DNA of 64,000 nt from Flagellimonas_A sp039592695. GTDB taxonomy: Bacteria; Bacteroidota; Bacteroidia; Flavobacteriales; Flavobacteriaceae. The notes beneath the pieces are model-generated. The model was not told the DNA's origin and did not search any database. It saw only the letters and a program-made list of their open reading frames with translations. The stretch lies in the NCBI RefSeq assembly GCF_039592695.1, contig NZ_JBBUTK010000001.1:930001-994000 (forward strand), written 5' to 3'. Position numbers and translations under genes: made by a program. Shown in pieces: positions 1-9,095 of this stretch. Numbering within the stretch: the stretch's first letter is position 1; every line of letters begins with the position of its first letter.

Positions 1-1173
1 ACGACCGAGCGCCAAACAGGTATAGGCTTTGGTTGCCGATGCTTGGCCATGGGGCAAATCGATGCGGCCACGTGCATAATAAGATTCAAAGATGAGGGTG
101 TCTTTATGTACAATAAGAAAGCTGTCGAATCGGCCATGTTTATGATCTGCGATTTCTTCTGCCAGGGTTAGAATCGTCTCCTTGTCACCGGTATCCACGC
201 CCAATTCACCTACGGCGATACCATCTTTTTTGTCTTCAGGTGAAGTGTTGATAAATGCGTTGTTGAGTTGCGGAACCTTCCAGAGCGAAAGTTCATTATT
301 GGTATTTGAATCATGGGTAATCGCTGTTGACAGCCAGGCGGCACTACGCACTGCAGTCATCGGGAATGCCGTTTGATGATTGCCTTCAATGATTTCCCTC
401 TGTAAGGATAAGCCGTTATCTCTTCTATCATTCAATAATTTAATGAACTCCTCGATAGGTTCGGTTACCTCCTCCTCTTCCAATGAGCCATAGGCAATAA
501 AAACATTGGCATTTAGGCTCGAGTTTCTATTTGATGCCTCAAAAGGGCCAAATTCAGAATTAAGGGCTGCCAAAGCGGGTACATCAGTTTTGATTGATGG
601 ACTTCCAATGATATAATTATTAAAAGTATCAGGTTGGGTCAGCAGTATATAAGCACCAAATTCACCGCTCAATGAATAGCCAAAGTAAGTACGGCTGTCT
701 GGGTCAGTGCGGTAGGTGTTGTCAACATACGTAATCACATCATTTCGAATAAAGTCCAAATGAGTTTTGGCCTGGCCCAATTGATATTTTTGTTGAACTT
801 CTGGATTGTCGTGTTTGCTTATCGAGTAATCACGAAACCGGCTCACATGTGCTCCTACTTCTTCTTTCAAGTCTTCATTGATGTCTTTTTGCCAAGAGAT
901 GCCAACTAGGATGACATCTTCAAGGATGAATTCTTGACAGGCAGATAGCGCTTCGATATGCCACACGGCATCAGTATAATACAGGACAGGATACGCTTTA
1001 TCAGGATTCTCAGCATACTTTTCTGGCAGCTCTACATACAATTCATAGTTTCCTCCTGTTTTAGAATCTTGTATCGGGATAATCTTTGTATTTGACAATT
1101 CAAAATTTTTCTGGGCAAAAGCAGTATTTACAGCTATGGTTAGTATCAGTACTACTAATTTAGTTGCTCTCAT
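1..1173 (-). CDS. Exported esterase fused to a class C beta-lactamase-like serine hydrolase (3' end cut by window edge)
   Basis: The frame opens with a signal peptide (about 20 residues ending TAFAQ) and stays open to the window edge, so the C-terminus is missing. Residues about 25-290 look like a putative-esterase (Fes/EstD type) alpha/beta hydrolase. The nucleophile is in GYSLSGEFG and a likely catalytic His is in EGNHQTAFP. After a linker the frame continues into a second domain that resembles serine beta-lactamase/DD-peptidase hydrolases: the last residues read HGQASATKAYTCLALG, where SATK is the SxxK active-site motif. I checked that one frame runs through both parts. Both domains hydrolyse esters or amides, so the product is probably a periplasmic hydrolase of unknown substrate. 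It is divergent from the LytS/LytTR pair across 227 bases in which I see no clear element. Confidence 0.85.
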   Translation of the reverse strand, partial: MRATKLVVLILTIAVNTAFAQKNFELSNTKIIPIQDSKTGGNYELYVELPEKYAENPDKAYPVLYYTDAVWHIEALSACQEFILEDVILVGISWQKDINEDLKEEVGAHVSRFRDYSISKHDNPEVQQKYQLGQAKTHLDFIRNDVITYVDNTYRTDPDSRTYFGYSLSGEFGAYILLTQPDTFNNYIIGSPSIKTDVPALAALNSEFGPFEASNRNSSLNANVFIAYGSLEEEEVTEPIEEFIKLLNDRRDNGLSLQREIIEGNHQTAFPMTAVRSAAWLSTAITHDSNTNNELSLWKVPQLNNAFINTSPEDKKDGIAVGELGVDTGDKETILTLAEEIADHKHGRFDSFLIVHKDTLIFESYYARGRIDLPHGQASATKAYTCLALGR

Positions 1174-1400
1174 ATTGAAATTGTTTTTATGAATGATAGA
1201 CATATAGGGCATTGTACACTTAGAATTAACTGCTGGATAAAAATATCACAGAATTCGTCTAGATGCTTTCAAATCGGACAAACACAACAAATAAATGATG
1301 AAACCACTTTGTCATTGATATCAGGGTTTTGTAAAGAAGTTGTGCCGCTATACATTTCATGATGGTATCTTTATTCAGTTTTCAATAGCATCTTTGGCTT

Positions 1401-2393
1401 ATGGTAAAAAAGTCTTTACGGAATACGATACTCCTGAACGTGGGTGCCTTTCTATTGGTAGCCATGCTTGAAATATTGGGCGGGTGGTTATTCAAAGATA
1501 AATTTCATAGTGATTATGAGTTTTATGTATGGCAACTGAGCTATGCAGTTACCATTATGGGTGTCATTTGGATAAATCATTTTATTCTCATTCCCCTTTT
1601 TTATGATAAGAGAAGCTATTTTTTATATGGGATACTGCTTATTGGGAGCATATTTCTCGGGGCATATTTAAAAGCATATCCTAACTGGATTGGTGTTTAT
1701 AAAATGATTTCTTTTCTAATTTATACTACCGGAACTGGAATGGCTGCCTTCTTTTTAAGAAGAAATATGATCATTCGAAGGGAAAATGACGAAAAGGAAA
1801 AGTTACAAAAAGACATGGAGCTCACCTATTTGAAAGAGCAGGTAAATCCGCATTTTTTATTTAATTCATTGAATAGTATTTACTCACTTTCCCGACAACA
1901 ATCTTCAGAAACCCCAGATGTTGTCATGCAACTTTCAGAATTAATGCGATATCAGTTGGAGAGTGCTAAAAAAGATATTGTTTTATTAAAAGAAGAACTC
2001 GAGTTTTTAGAAAACTACTTATTACTTGAAGAAAAAAGACTGAGTAAACGTTGTATTATTGAATTTTCAATTGATGGAGATGTATCGGACTTTGCAATAG
2101 CACCGATGTTGCTCATTCCATTTGTCGAGAATGCCATTAAACATGGCGCCCAAAGTACCAATGAACAGAGTACAATTGATATTTCCGCCCAGATGAAAAA
2201 TAGCACCTTCCATTTTTGTGTAGTGAATTCAAAGCCTACTATGGCTACTGAATCGAAAAGAGAAGGAATAGGGCTAGAAAATGTGAGAAGACGTTTAAAT
2301 CTGCTATATCCCAATTCCCATGTATTGAAAATTGATAATACGGAAAAAGCATATCGAGTGAACTTAGCTATTGATTTAAAAGCTTCGACTTAA
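1401..2393 (+). CDS. LytS/YehU-type sensor histidine kinase
   Basis: This is a 330-residue membrane histidine kinase of the His_kinase (PF06580) family. The N-terminal ~125 residues hold about four hydrophobic membrane segments with short loops and no large sensory domain. The phosphoacceptor region reads VNPHFLFNSLNSIYSL with the conserved His at about residue 151. The ATP-binding N box is PFVENAIKHG, followed by a GIGLENVRRRL G box. The stop overlaps the start of the response regulator by one base (TAATG), so the two are translationally coupled. The stimulus cannot be read from the sequence. Flavobacterial members of this family usually pair with LytTR regulators, as here. Confidence 0.93.
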   Translation: MVKKSLRNTILLNVGAFLLVAMLEILGGWLFKDKFHSDYEFYVWQLSYAVTIMGVIWINHFILIPLFYDKRSYFLYGILLIGSIFLGAYLKAYPNWIGVYKMISFLIYTTGTGMAAFFLRRNMIIRRENDEKEKLQKDMELTYLKEQVNPHFLFNSLNSIYSLSRQQSSETPDVVMQLSELMRYQLESAKKDIVLLKEELEFLENYLLLEEKRLSKRCIIEFSIDGDVSDFAIAPMLLIPFVENAIKHGAQSTNEQSTIDISAQMKNSTFHFCVVNSKPTMATESKREGIGLENVRRRLNLLYPNSHVLKIDNTEKAYRVNLAIDLKAST

Positions 2394-3088
2394 TGATCAG
2401 AATAGGTATCATAGATGACGAAATTCTGGCGCGTAAAGTGTTGGAAGATTATTGTGCCAAAATTGAAAACTTCAAACTTGTGCTAAGTACCGGAAATCCG
2501 CTTGAATTTATCAATTTCGCCCAGCAAAATGAAGTTGATCTTATTTTCCTTGATATTGAAATGCCAGAACTTAACGGATTGAAAATTTTGAGTTCGCTTA
2601 TCAATCCCCCCAAAGTTATTTTAACCACAGCATATTCTGAATATGCCCTCGAAAGTTACAATTATGGTGTTGTGGATTATTTACTTAAACCTATAAAACT
2701 TGAACGGTTTTTGAAAGCAATAAACAAGGTTGCAACTTCAAAACTAAAACAGCCTAAAAAAAATAAAGGGGGCGAAGAACTTCAAATAAAACATGATGGA
2801 GTTCCCGTAAATATTTCCTTCAAATCAATTCTATATATCCAGAGTTTCGGAAATTATTTGAAAATTTTTACCGATTCAAGGATGTACCTGATTTCTGAAA
2901 CACTTATTAGTATTACGACGGTATTACCAGAAAACTTCCAACGCACACACAAATCGTACATTGCCAATTTGGAAAGGGTAACCAAAGCGACTAAAACACA
3001 TTTATTGATTGAAGATAATAAAGTGCCTATTAGTACCATGTATAAGGTCATTGTATCAAAAAAAATAGAAGTTTTAGTAAAATCATAG
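2393..3088 (+). CDS. LytTR-family response regulator
   Basis: This is a 231-residue two-domain regulator. Residues 1-115 form a receiver: the acidic pair is in IIDDE, the phosphorylated Asp is in LIFLDIEMP (about residue 54), the Thr is in LTTAYSE and the Lys in DYLLKP. Residues about 128-231 form a LytTR DNA-binding domain, with the typical ILYIQSFGNYLKIF and FQRTHKSYIANL stretches. It is transcribed with the upstream LytS-type kinase with a one-base overlap. Targets cannot be inferred. The next gene is convergent and a hairpin lies between them. Confidence 0.94.
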   Translation: MIRIGIIDDEILARKVLEDYCAKIENFKLVLSTGNPLEFINFAQQNEVDLIFLDIEMPELNGLKILSSLINPPKVILTTAYSEYALESYNYGVVDYLLKPIKLERFLKAINKVATSKLKQPKKNKGGEELQIKHDGVPVNISFKSILYIQSFGNYLKIFTDSRMYLISETLISITTVLPENFQRTHKSYIANLERVTKATKTHLLIEDNKVPISTMYKVIVSKKIEVLVKS

Positions 3089-3136
3089 AGTGGTTGATTC
3101 CCTTGCTCTATTTTTGGTATGAAAGGCACTAGAAAA

Positions 3137-3165
3137 CAAAAAAACCACCACAAAAGTGGTGGTTT
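3137..3165 (-). terminator. Rho-independent terminator of the 1853-residue protein gene
   Basis: A perfect 10-bp inverted repeat (AAACCACCAC / GTGGTGGTTT, 3142-3151 and 3156-3165) encloses a 4-base loop. Read on the minus strand it is followed by a run of T (positions 3141-3137 and on). It lies 31 bases after the stop of the large minus-strand gene. On the plus strand the T run is short, so any stop for the LytTR transcript would be weaker. Confidence 0.8.
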
Positions 3166-3195
3166 GGTTAATGATACACTAGATATTGAACTGCA

Positions 3196-6100
3196 TCAAG
3201 TAAATGAGGTTACACGACTGCCCGGAACTGGAAAATTGGCATCCATTCTGGTATTGTTCAAAGCGGTCAACCTGTTTATTGCTGCAATCCCGTTATCGGT
3301 AAAATTAATCGGGTCGACCGGACTTTGATGGGCGTTGTCGACAAAACCTGTACGGTGCGTAAAGGTTCGTTCTGACCCCTTGTTCATGACATCGTTGGCG
3401 ATACTTGGATTATTATGGAAATTTACATCTATGATTTGCCATAACAGTGCATGAATGATTTCATGGGCCAAGGTTTCACCAATCAATCGACCATATACAT
3501 CGCTTGCAAATTTTTCAAGCGCTGGGTCACCCCCTACTCCTTGAGATTTTAACTGTATCAACAAGGCTTGGGTTTCTACATCGAGCCCGGTTGGGTCAAT
3601 GGCACCACCTGGTAACGAATCATCAAAGGCGTTCGGGAAGATGGTTATAGTACGGTTAGGCACTATATTGCCAACCGCACCTGCCGCATTTGTAGTCACC
3701 CCCATCAACAATTTATTGGCCGCATCTTGATTGCGAATGGTCGCTTTCGTAATCATATTTGCAGGTAAGTGCCCGGGTACCACATCGGCAAAGCCGCCGA
3801 GTTGCCAGAGCGTTCTTACGTTGCACCCGACCAAAATGTCATCGCAGGTGTTTTTGGCCATGGTAATAATATCATTCTTTAAAGCCGAAAGCCCCAAATC
3901 GGTCAATGCTTGATTGAATGCAGCTGCATCTTCCTCGACGGTTACAAATTGCGGTATGCTCAGCGGTAATTTCATGCTTTGCACAACCACATCGTTAACA
4001 TCCCTCACTTCAACATCGATATTGCTCAATCCGGGCCGCATACCATGAACGGTGACCGATTCGCCTACTATGGCGTTAGGGCCGTTCTTAATGGTGAAAT
4101 CACCGTTGTTGCTGGGTGGTACGCTCCAACGTACGGTACCTCCGGCAGGCATATTGCTTACCCTGACTGAAAAAGAAGTTATTCCGGTTTTACTTCCGGC
4201 ACCCGGAGATGCCGCTGTCGCAGGACTAAAACTTCTCGAGGCCGCATCCAAATCAGGATTTTCAATGATTCTTGGAGTACCTGCTTTGGAGTCTTTAGAG
4301 ACCGATACCGATTCTGTACCCAAAGGTGTGGTTCTTGAAACGTTGATACTACCGCTTTCAGAATCACCAGCGCTTGAAATTGCCTTTTTGATTTCTGGAG
4401 TGCTGGTCAGAGGCTTGGCATTGGTCGAATCTTTTTTGCCCACGACACTATCGGCTGCATCCGTATATGAATCAAGCACTTTTTTGATTTGCTCGTTTGT
4501 TTCAGCATCATTCAGATATCCATCCTTGTTCAATTTCTTGATTTGCTCAATCTGCTTGGCACCATCTTCTTTTTGGTTGGCCATGACCGCAAGGCTTGCA
4601 AAATCTTTTGAAATACTGGCAAGGTCGGTCACACTTTTAGAAGTGGTCTGCAACGCACCAAGGGCGTTGGCCTGTGTGCCTGCCAATCCGGTAAAGTCTT
4701 TGAAGGCATCACCTTTGCCCAAAAGCCCATAAGCAGCTGCCAAACTTGTTGGGTCGGGTGCCGCTGGTGCGGTCTGCATGCTAACGATATTCGTCGGGAA
4801 GTCTTTAGGCTGTAAATCACCTGGATCACTGCGTCTACTGGCCGTGGATATGGGCTCAATTGCGGTTGGCGAGGTGCCACAAGGCTCATCAGCAAAACGC
4901 CAGTGCCTGGTTTCGTCAATTTCTTCACAGCTGTTGCATTGCCCCATAACAGATTCGGCATATACCCCCTTGGTCGGAACGCTGATACGATATGGGTCGG
5001 GTTTGGTGGTGGGCTGATAGTATTCCAGCAAATTTTCCACACTCTTGAACACGGGATCCAACCGTTCACCAGGAATTACCTTTAGCACCAAATTATTGCC
5101 CACAATACCCATCACCTTATTTTCGACTACGCTGGCAACACTTCTACCACCGCTGTGGGGTGCAATGTAGCCATCTAAAAGGCCGAAAAGACGACTCGAA
5201 TCAATGCTAGACCAAATGATCTTATGTGACATTTCAAGATATTCGTTCAAGAAAGCCACAAGAGCTTGGGCCGCATCCCTATCTTCTTTTCTTGGGTTGC
5301 GTTGTTCGCGACTGTTCATGGGCGTAAACATCAAAGCGGCATCGGTGGCTATGCCGATTCCTCCGAGATTGATGGTCAACGTGTTGATGATGTCGTTGTT
5401 TATCCTATTTTTTTGAATTATATACTCACTCAAATGATTGGTGCGGTACTGCAAATAGGCCGATCGTAAGATGATTTTAGAGGTCGGTTTGACCAGGGTA
5501 TTTGCCCTAAAACGCAAGTACTTGATTTGCCTTCTGGTGATGTTTGGCACATTGGCCGTATTGATGCTTACACGTAAGGGCACGCCTTTTCTGTAGTTGG
5601 ATAATAGGGTCACATCAAAATCGAGTGCTACCTCTGTTCCGTCGTCAGCAATGGCATAAAAGAACATGGTATCGATAAATCCACGTACGATGTCCGGCGC
5701 GTACTGTTCTTCAAAAATGGCATCTTTTTCAGCTTCGGTCAAAGGCACTTCGCGTTCAAGATGAAACACCATCTTGCCAAAAAACCATGGGAACGGAATG
5801 TTTAAATCGTACTCTTCAGTCTTGGTGGCCTCATCAATTTCTTTGATAAATGGGCGCTCCAATTCAAAGGAAATGGTAAAGTGTCCCGTAAATTCTTGGA
5901 TCATCTCATCGGCATAGCTGCCAATGGGCAGATCAGAGTTCGCATAATTCGATTCTATGCGTTCAATGGCATCAAAGCCCCGTCTCAGTTTTCTTCCATA
6001 AATGGCCCTGCGCAAGGTGTTTTTCCAACGGAGTATTTTCTTGAAATCAAAATGACCAAGGGGCATGGGCACAAAGAGACATTCTTGTACATCTACAAGT

Positions 6101-8757
6101 TCTTGTTCTATGGCATAATGCTTCAATACTTCGAAATACTCAACGGTTACCGCATGGCAGTGGTTGTTGTTTTTAATGACTTCTGTCTGCACGTTTACGG
6201 TTTCGTTTTGGCCCACGGTCTGTATGACCGTGCTTCGCTGGCTACGAAGGCTCGACGCAGATTGGGAGGTATTGTCTTGAAGACTGTTCAGCGTATTCGC
6301 TGATAAGTTACGGGATGAATTTTGGTTTGCTGTCGATTTTGAGGAAGCGCCTGAATGTGAAATGCCCCCGGCGACACCAAACACAACGCCACTGATAAAA
6401 CCGCCGACTCCCCCACCGATACCTGCACTGGTCGATTTGGTCTTGTTTGTTGATGATGCGGTGATTGATTCCCCAAAAGACGAGTTCATTATCTCGGTGA
6501 TATCCCTATCCCTTGATATTTGCGCATCCAGCTCTTCCAAGGCAATTTGTTCCTCTGTTCTGGTGCCCTCTTCTACCCTGTCCCAATCAACAATGGCGAT
6601 CTGTTTTTCTTGGCAGGGTGCCAGCGGCAGGCTGTACAATAAATCCCCGAGGGAGTATCCCGCTGCCTTCCATTTTTGCTTAAAATGTAGGATGTGACCA
6701 TGGGCTATCGTCGTATTTTCATAGATGGTCGGGGTCTCATCCCAATCTATACTGTTCTCAACGGTCAAATCTACACGACCCGGGTGGTTTTGTATATAGG
6801 CACGTTCAAGTTCCTCAACCCTTCTAATGGCGCGGTAGATTTGTCGCCTTAGAGCGGTAAGGGAGCTCTTTATTTCATCATAATTCTCAAAGAAATAGTC
6901 ATCGTCAAGTTCAGTGGCAAAACTCAGATTGGAGGTGTAGAAGGTGTAAAACTCATCCAACAAATCCAAGAAAGTAGAAATACTGTGCAAGAATATGGTG
7001 TAATAGGCACGTATTTCCAAGATTTCAGCCAAAGTAAATATCGACTTGTTCTTTAAGGTTTCTTTGAGGTCGTTGAACTTTTGTATCAGGCACAATATGC
7101 CCATGGTCTCTGGCTTGTTCGCGGGCGGGCAGGGTTCAAAGTCAAGGTTCGAGCCTTCTTCGGCCCTGGCAAGCTCAACAATGATGCGCCGTAAATAGCC
7201 CAACATGGTTTCTTTGAGCTGTGCGTTCAAATCAGCGCTGTCGATGCCCTGAATGAGTGCCTCGACTTTTTTACTTGCCGTGGAAAGGGTTTTCTTATCT
7301 GCTGAATCGCTTTCAAGAAGCTTATCCAATTCTACAATAGCACTGTTGTACAGCTTTTTTTCTCTCGCAGCAAGATCCATTTGCGATTTTAAACCCTCGA
7401 CATGGCCCAAAATCGATTTTAGCTCTTCCCTGTCCAAGCTTCCTTTTGCCACTAGTTCTTCACAGTAGCTTTTCGCTTCTTGCACCCCTGTTTTGCCACA
7501 ATAAGCGGCCGCTAACTTTTGGTGCAACGCCAGTAATTTTTTCTTTTTCTTACGCTGTTCAGCGGCCAGCGTTACAATATCAAAAGGTCGTAACTTGTCA
7601 TTGACAGCGATTAGATCGTTCGTATTGATCGCAAATTTTGATTTGGTGCCCGTATCAATTTTTAGCAAATAGTTGGGAAAGGTGGCTACTGCCGCTACAG
7701 TATTTCCTTCAACAGTTTCCAAGTTTGTGGCTGCCCGTTTTTCTACGGTCTTATCCTCTTCGATGGTGTAGGAAACCATAGAGAGCGAGGTAAACGAATT
7801 GTTCAACCTACCTATGATTTTAAAGGCATTATCAGAAATATCGAGCAGCTCGTTCTTGATGTTACGCGATTGTTTTGAATTGATGGTGAGTCCCCTGATT
7901 TCAGGTTCTGTGGTACGTACACTGTGGAAAAAACTAAATTCTTCAAGGGTTCTATTGGGAATGGTAAAATCTACACATTTGCCACCAATATCCTGTGAGA
8001 ATGCATTCGAGTTTACCAAATCATCACTATCGGGAAGCCCAGGTACCTTCTCGCCACAACCACAGCCATCTTCTTCTGACATGCTTGACAGGTCAGCTAC
8101 CAGTATTACATTCTTGGGCAGTTTACTGTTCTCTAAAGGAACGCTGATCGGGCTTTTTTCGTTGCCCGCAATAACACCAAAGGCCTGTTGTACACTTTGG
8201 TTGGTTACCTGGCCATAAAAATAGCCGTTGCCATCTGTGGTTGCCGAAAAGACGGCCTCAAACTTTTCGATGTCAAATTCTGCTGCGGCGTCATCGCTGA
8301 CCATGATCAATACTTGCAGTCCGGATGTTTTTGATTCACCGGAAATGTCAATGACACGGCCACTCAATTTTTTTGAAGCTTGTTCTGCGGGTGATGATTG
8401 ATTGAAGGTAATGGTCTTTGGATTTACCTCTATTTCTAAAAGCTGGCTGTCATCTTCTGAGCCAATAGGAATGTCAGCTGTCTTTAGGGCGCCATGGGTA
8501 TAGCTTTGTTTTCCCAATTGTTCACCATCTGGGGCATACACCTCGATGATGACCAAATCGTTCGCCAACAATTCCTTTTTAGGAACATAAAATCTAAATC
8601 CTCCATCAGGGAGAACGTCTGTGCGGTCTTTACTGAATACCGGATGGCCCGATATCATTTGTGTGTAACTTACTTTTAAGAAGTGGCCGGCATACTCATC
8701 TGTGATCGTGGAGCCATCAGAGGGGACAAGTTGGCCATTTGCGCTAACTCTTTCCAT
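3196..8757 (-). CDS. Giant (1853 aa) multidomain protein of unknown function with C-terminal HExxH motif
   Basis: I see no signal peptide. Residues about 1-225 look like two beta-sandwich segments resembling carboxypeptidase-regulatory/Ig-like folds. A CGCG cluster lies near 230, followed by a conserved-looking block around 255-290 (PNRTLEEFSFF, TTEPEIRGL). Residues about 400-560 and 600-670 are helical and coiled-coil rich. Around 686 comes HGHILHFKQKW...YSLGDLLYSLPLAP, a block I associate with large uncharacterised bacterial proteins. Around 780 a glycine-zipper-like hydrophobic stretch (GGGVGGFISGVVFG) sits between Ser/Asn-rich segments. A CNSC pair is near 1274. An Ig-like segment is near 1560-1640. 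The last ~200 residues contain ETLAHEIIHALLWQ (about 1764-1768), a zincin-type HExxH; His residues further on could be a third ligand. It stands alone with its own terminator. Function is unknown; a metalloprotease-like or effector-like role is inference. Confidence 0.85.
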   Translation of the reverse strand: MERVSANGQLVPSDGSTITDEYAGHFLKVSYTQMISGHPVFSKDRTDVLPDGGFRFYVPKKELLANDLVIIEVYAPDGEQLGKQSYTHGALKTADIPIGSEDDSQLLEIEVNPKTITFNQSSPAEQASKKLSGRVIDISGESKTSGLQVLIMVSDDAAAEFDIEKFEAVFSATTDGNGYFYGQVTNQSVQQAFGVIAGNEKSPISVPLENSKLPKNVILVADLSSMSEEDGCGCGEKVPGLPDSDDLVNSNAFSQDIGGKCVDFTIPNRTLEEFSFFHSVRTTEPEIRGLTINSKQSRNIKNELLDISDNAFKIIGRLNNSFTSLSMVSYTIEEDKTVEKRAATNLETVEGNTVAAVATFPNYLLKIDTGTKSKFAINTNDLIAVNDKLRPFDIVTLAAEQRKKKKKLLALHQKLAAAYCGKTGVQEAKSYCEELVAKGSLDREELKSILGHVEGLKSQMDLAAREKKLYNSAIVELDKLLESDSADKKTLSTASKKVEALIQGIDSADLNAQLKETMLGYLRRIIVELARAEEGSNLDFEPCPPANKPETMGILCLIQKFNDLKETLKNKSIFTLAEILEIRAYYTIFLHSISTFLDLLDEFYTFYTSNLSFATELDDDYFFENYDEIKSSLTALRRQIYRAIRRVEELERAYIQNHPGRVDLTVENSIDWDETPTIYENTTIAHGHILHFKQKWKAAGYSLGDLLYSLPLAPCQEKQIAIVDWDRVEEGTRTEEQIALEELDAQISRDRDITEIMNSSFGESITASSTNKTKSTSAGIGGGVGGFISGVVFGVAGGISHSGASSKSTANQNSSRNLSANTLNSLQDNTSQSASSLRSQRSTVIQTVGQNETVNVQTEVIKNNNHCHAVTVEYFEVLKHYAIEQELVDVQECLFVPMPLGHFDFKKILRWKNTLRRAIYGRKLRRGFDAIERIESNYANSDLPIGSYADEMIQEFTGHFTISFELERPFIKEIDEATKTEEYDLNIPFPWFFGKMVFHLEREVPLTEAEKDAIFEEQYAPDIVRGFIDTMFFYAIADDGTEVALDFDVTLLSNYRKGVPLRVSINTANVPNITRRQIKYLRFRANTLVKPTSKIILRSAYLQYRTNHLSEYIIQKNRINNDIINTLTINLGGIGIATDAALMFTPMNSREQRNPRKEDRDAAQALVAFLNEYLEMSHKIIWSSIDSSRLFGLLDGYIAPHSGGRSVASVVENKVMGIVGNNLVLKVIPGERLDPVFKSVENLLEYYQPTTKPDPYRISVPTKGVYAESVMGQCNSCEEIDETRHWRFADEPCGTSPTAIEPISTASRRSDPGDLQPKDFPTNIVSMQTAPAAPDPTSLAAAYGLLGKGDAFKDFTGLAGTQANALGALQTTSKSVTDLASISKDFASLAVMANQKEDGAKQIEQIKKLNKDGYLNDAETNEQIKKVLDSYTDAADSVVGKKDSTNAKPLTSTPEIKKAISSAGDSESGSINVSRTTPLGTESVSVSKDSKAGTPRIIENPDLDAASRSFSPATAASPGAGSKTGITSFSVRVSNMPAGGTVRWSVPPSNNGDFTIKNGPNAIVGESVTVHGMRPGLSNIDVEVRDVNDVVVQSMKLPLSIPQFVTVEEDAAAFNQALTDLGLSALKNDIITMAKNTCDDILVGCNVRTLWQLGGFADVVPGHLPANMITKATIRNQDAANKLLMGVTTNAAGAVGNIVPNRTITIFPNAFDDSLPGGAIDPTGLDVETQALLIQLKSQGVGGDPALEKFASDVYGRLIGETLAHEIIHALLWQIIDVNFHNNPSIANDVMNKGSERTFTHRTGFVDNAHQSPVDPINFTDNGIAAINRLTALNNTRMDANFPVPGSRVTSFT

Positions 8758-8931
8758 TTTGTTTGTGGATTAACTGTAGTGTTCTGTATTGGACTATATA
8801 AATGGAGGGAACGACCTAAAGGCTAGCAATGAAAGGAGAGTTCATTGTCGGAAGCCTTTTAAAAAATCACTTAAAGCTACCTACTTATATATAAATATGT
8901 AGTATAAATTGTATGTTTTGAAGCGAAAATT

Positions 8932-9039
8932 ATGTCAGCTACACGAATTCTCGCATGGTTGGCAAGGTGGCTCAGGCAGTATCGCTCCTACTTCAAAGGG
9001 CTACTAGCCCTTTTTCGTACGGCCATGATCAAAGCTTAA
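8932..9039 (+). CDS. Possible 35-residue cationic amphipathic peptide (weak)
   Basis: A 36-codon frame in the 338-base spacer between two minus-strand genes begins MSATRILAWLARWLRQYRSY and ends LLALFRTAMIKA. It has about seven Arg/Lys, no acidic residue and regularly spaced hydrophobics, so it would form a strongly amphipathic helix. Against it: no convincing ribosome-binding site, a frame this short is likely by chance, and a hairpin at 8995-9013 lies inside it. The rest of the spacer (8758-8931, 9040-9095) shows nothing I can name. Confidence 0.2.
   Translation: MSATRILAWLARWLRQYRSYFKGLLALFRTAMIKA
8995..9015. terminator. Hairpin, possible terminator after the LRR lipoprotein gene
   Basis: AAAGGGC (8995-9001) pairs with GCCCTTT (9007-9013) around a 5-base loop. 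On the plus strand it is followed by extra T residues. It lies about 80 bases past the stop of the minus-strand LRR lipoprotein gene, so it could serve that transcript, although the minus-strand T run is short. Confidence 0.4.
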
Positions 9040-9095
9040 GTTACGCCTGTTGGCATATAGATAGCGCGAGTGGGGCTATGGGCTTTTGAAGTGAA

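Noticed and set aside
3119..3328. Plus-strand frame of 69 codons after the LytTR gene
   Set aside because: It starts just upstream of the terminator stem and runs into the 3' end of the convergent gene.
4052..4732. Long plus-strand frame of 226 codons opposite the giant protein gene
   Set aside because: It mirrors codon bias of the minus-strand gene, and the product is low-complexity Leu/Ser/Pro with no start context.
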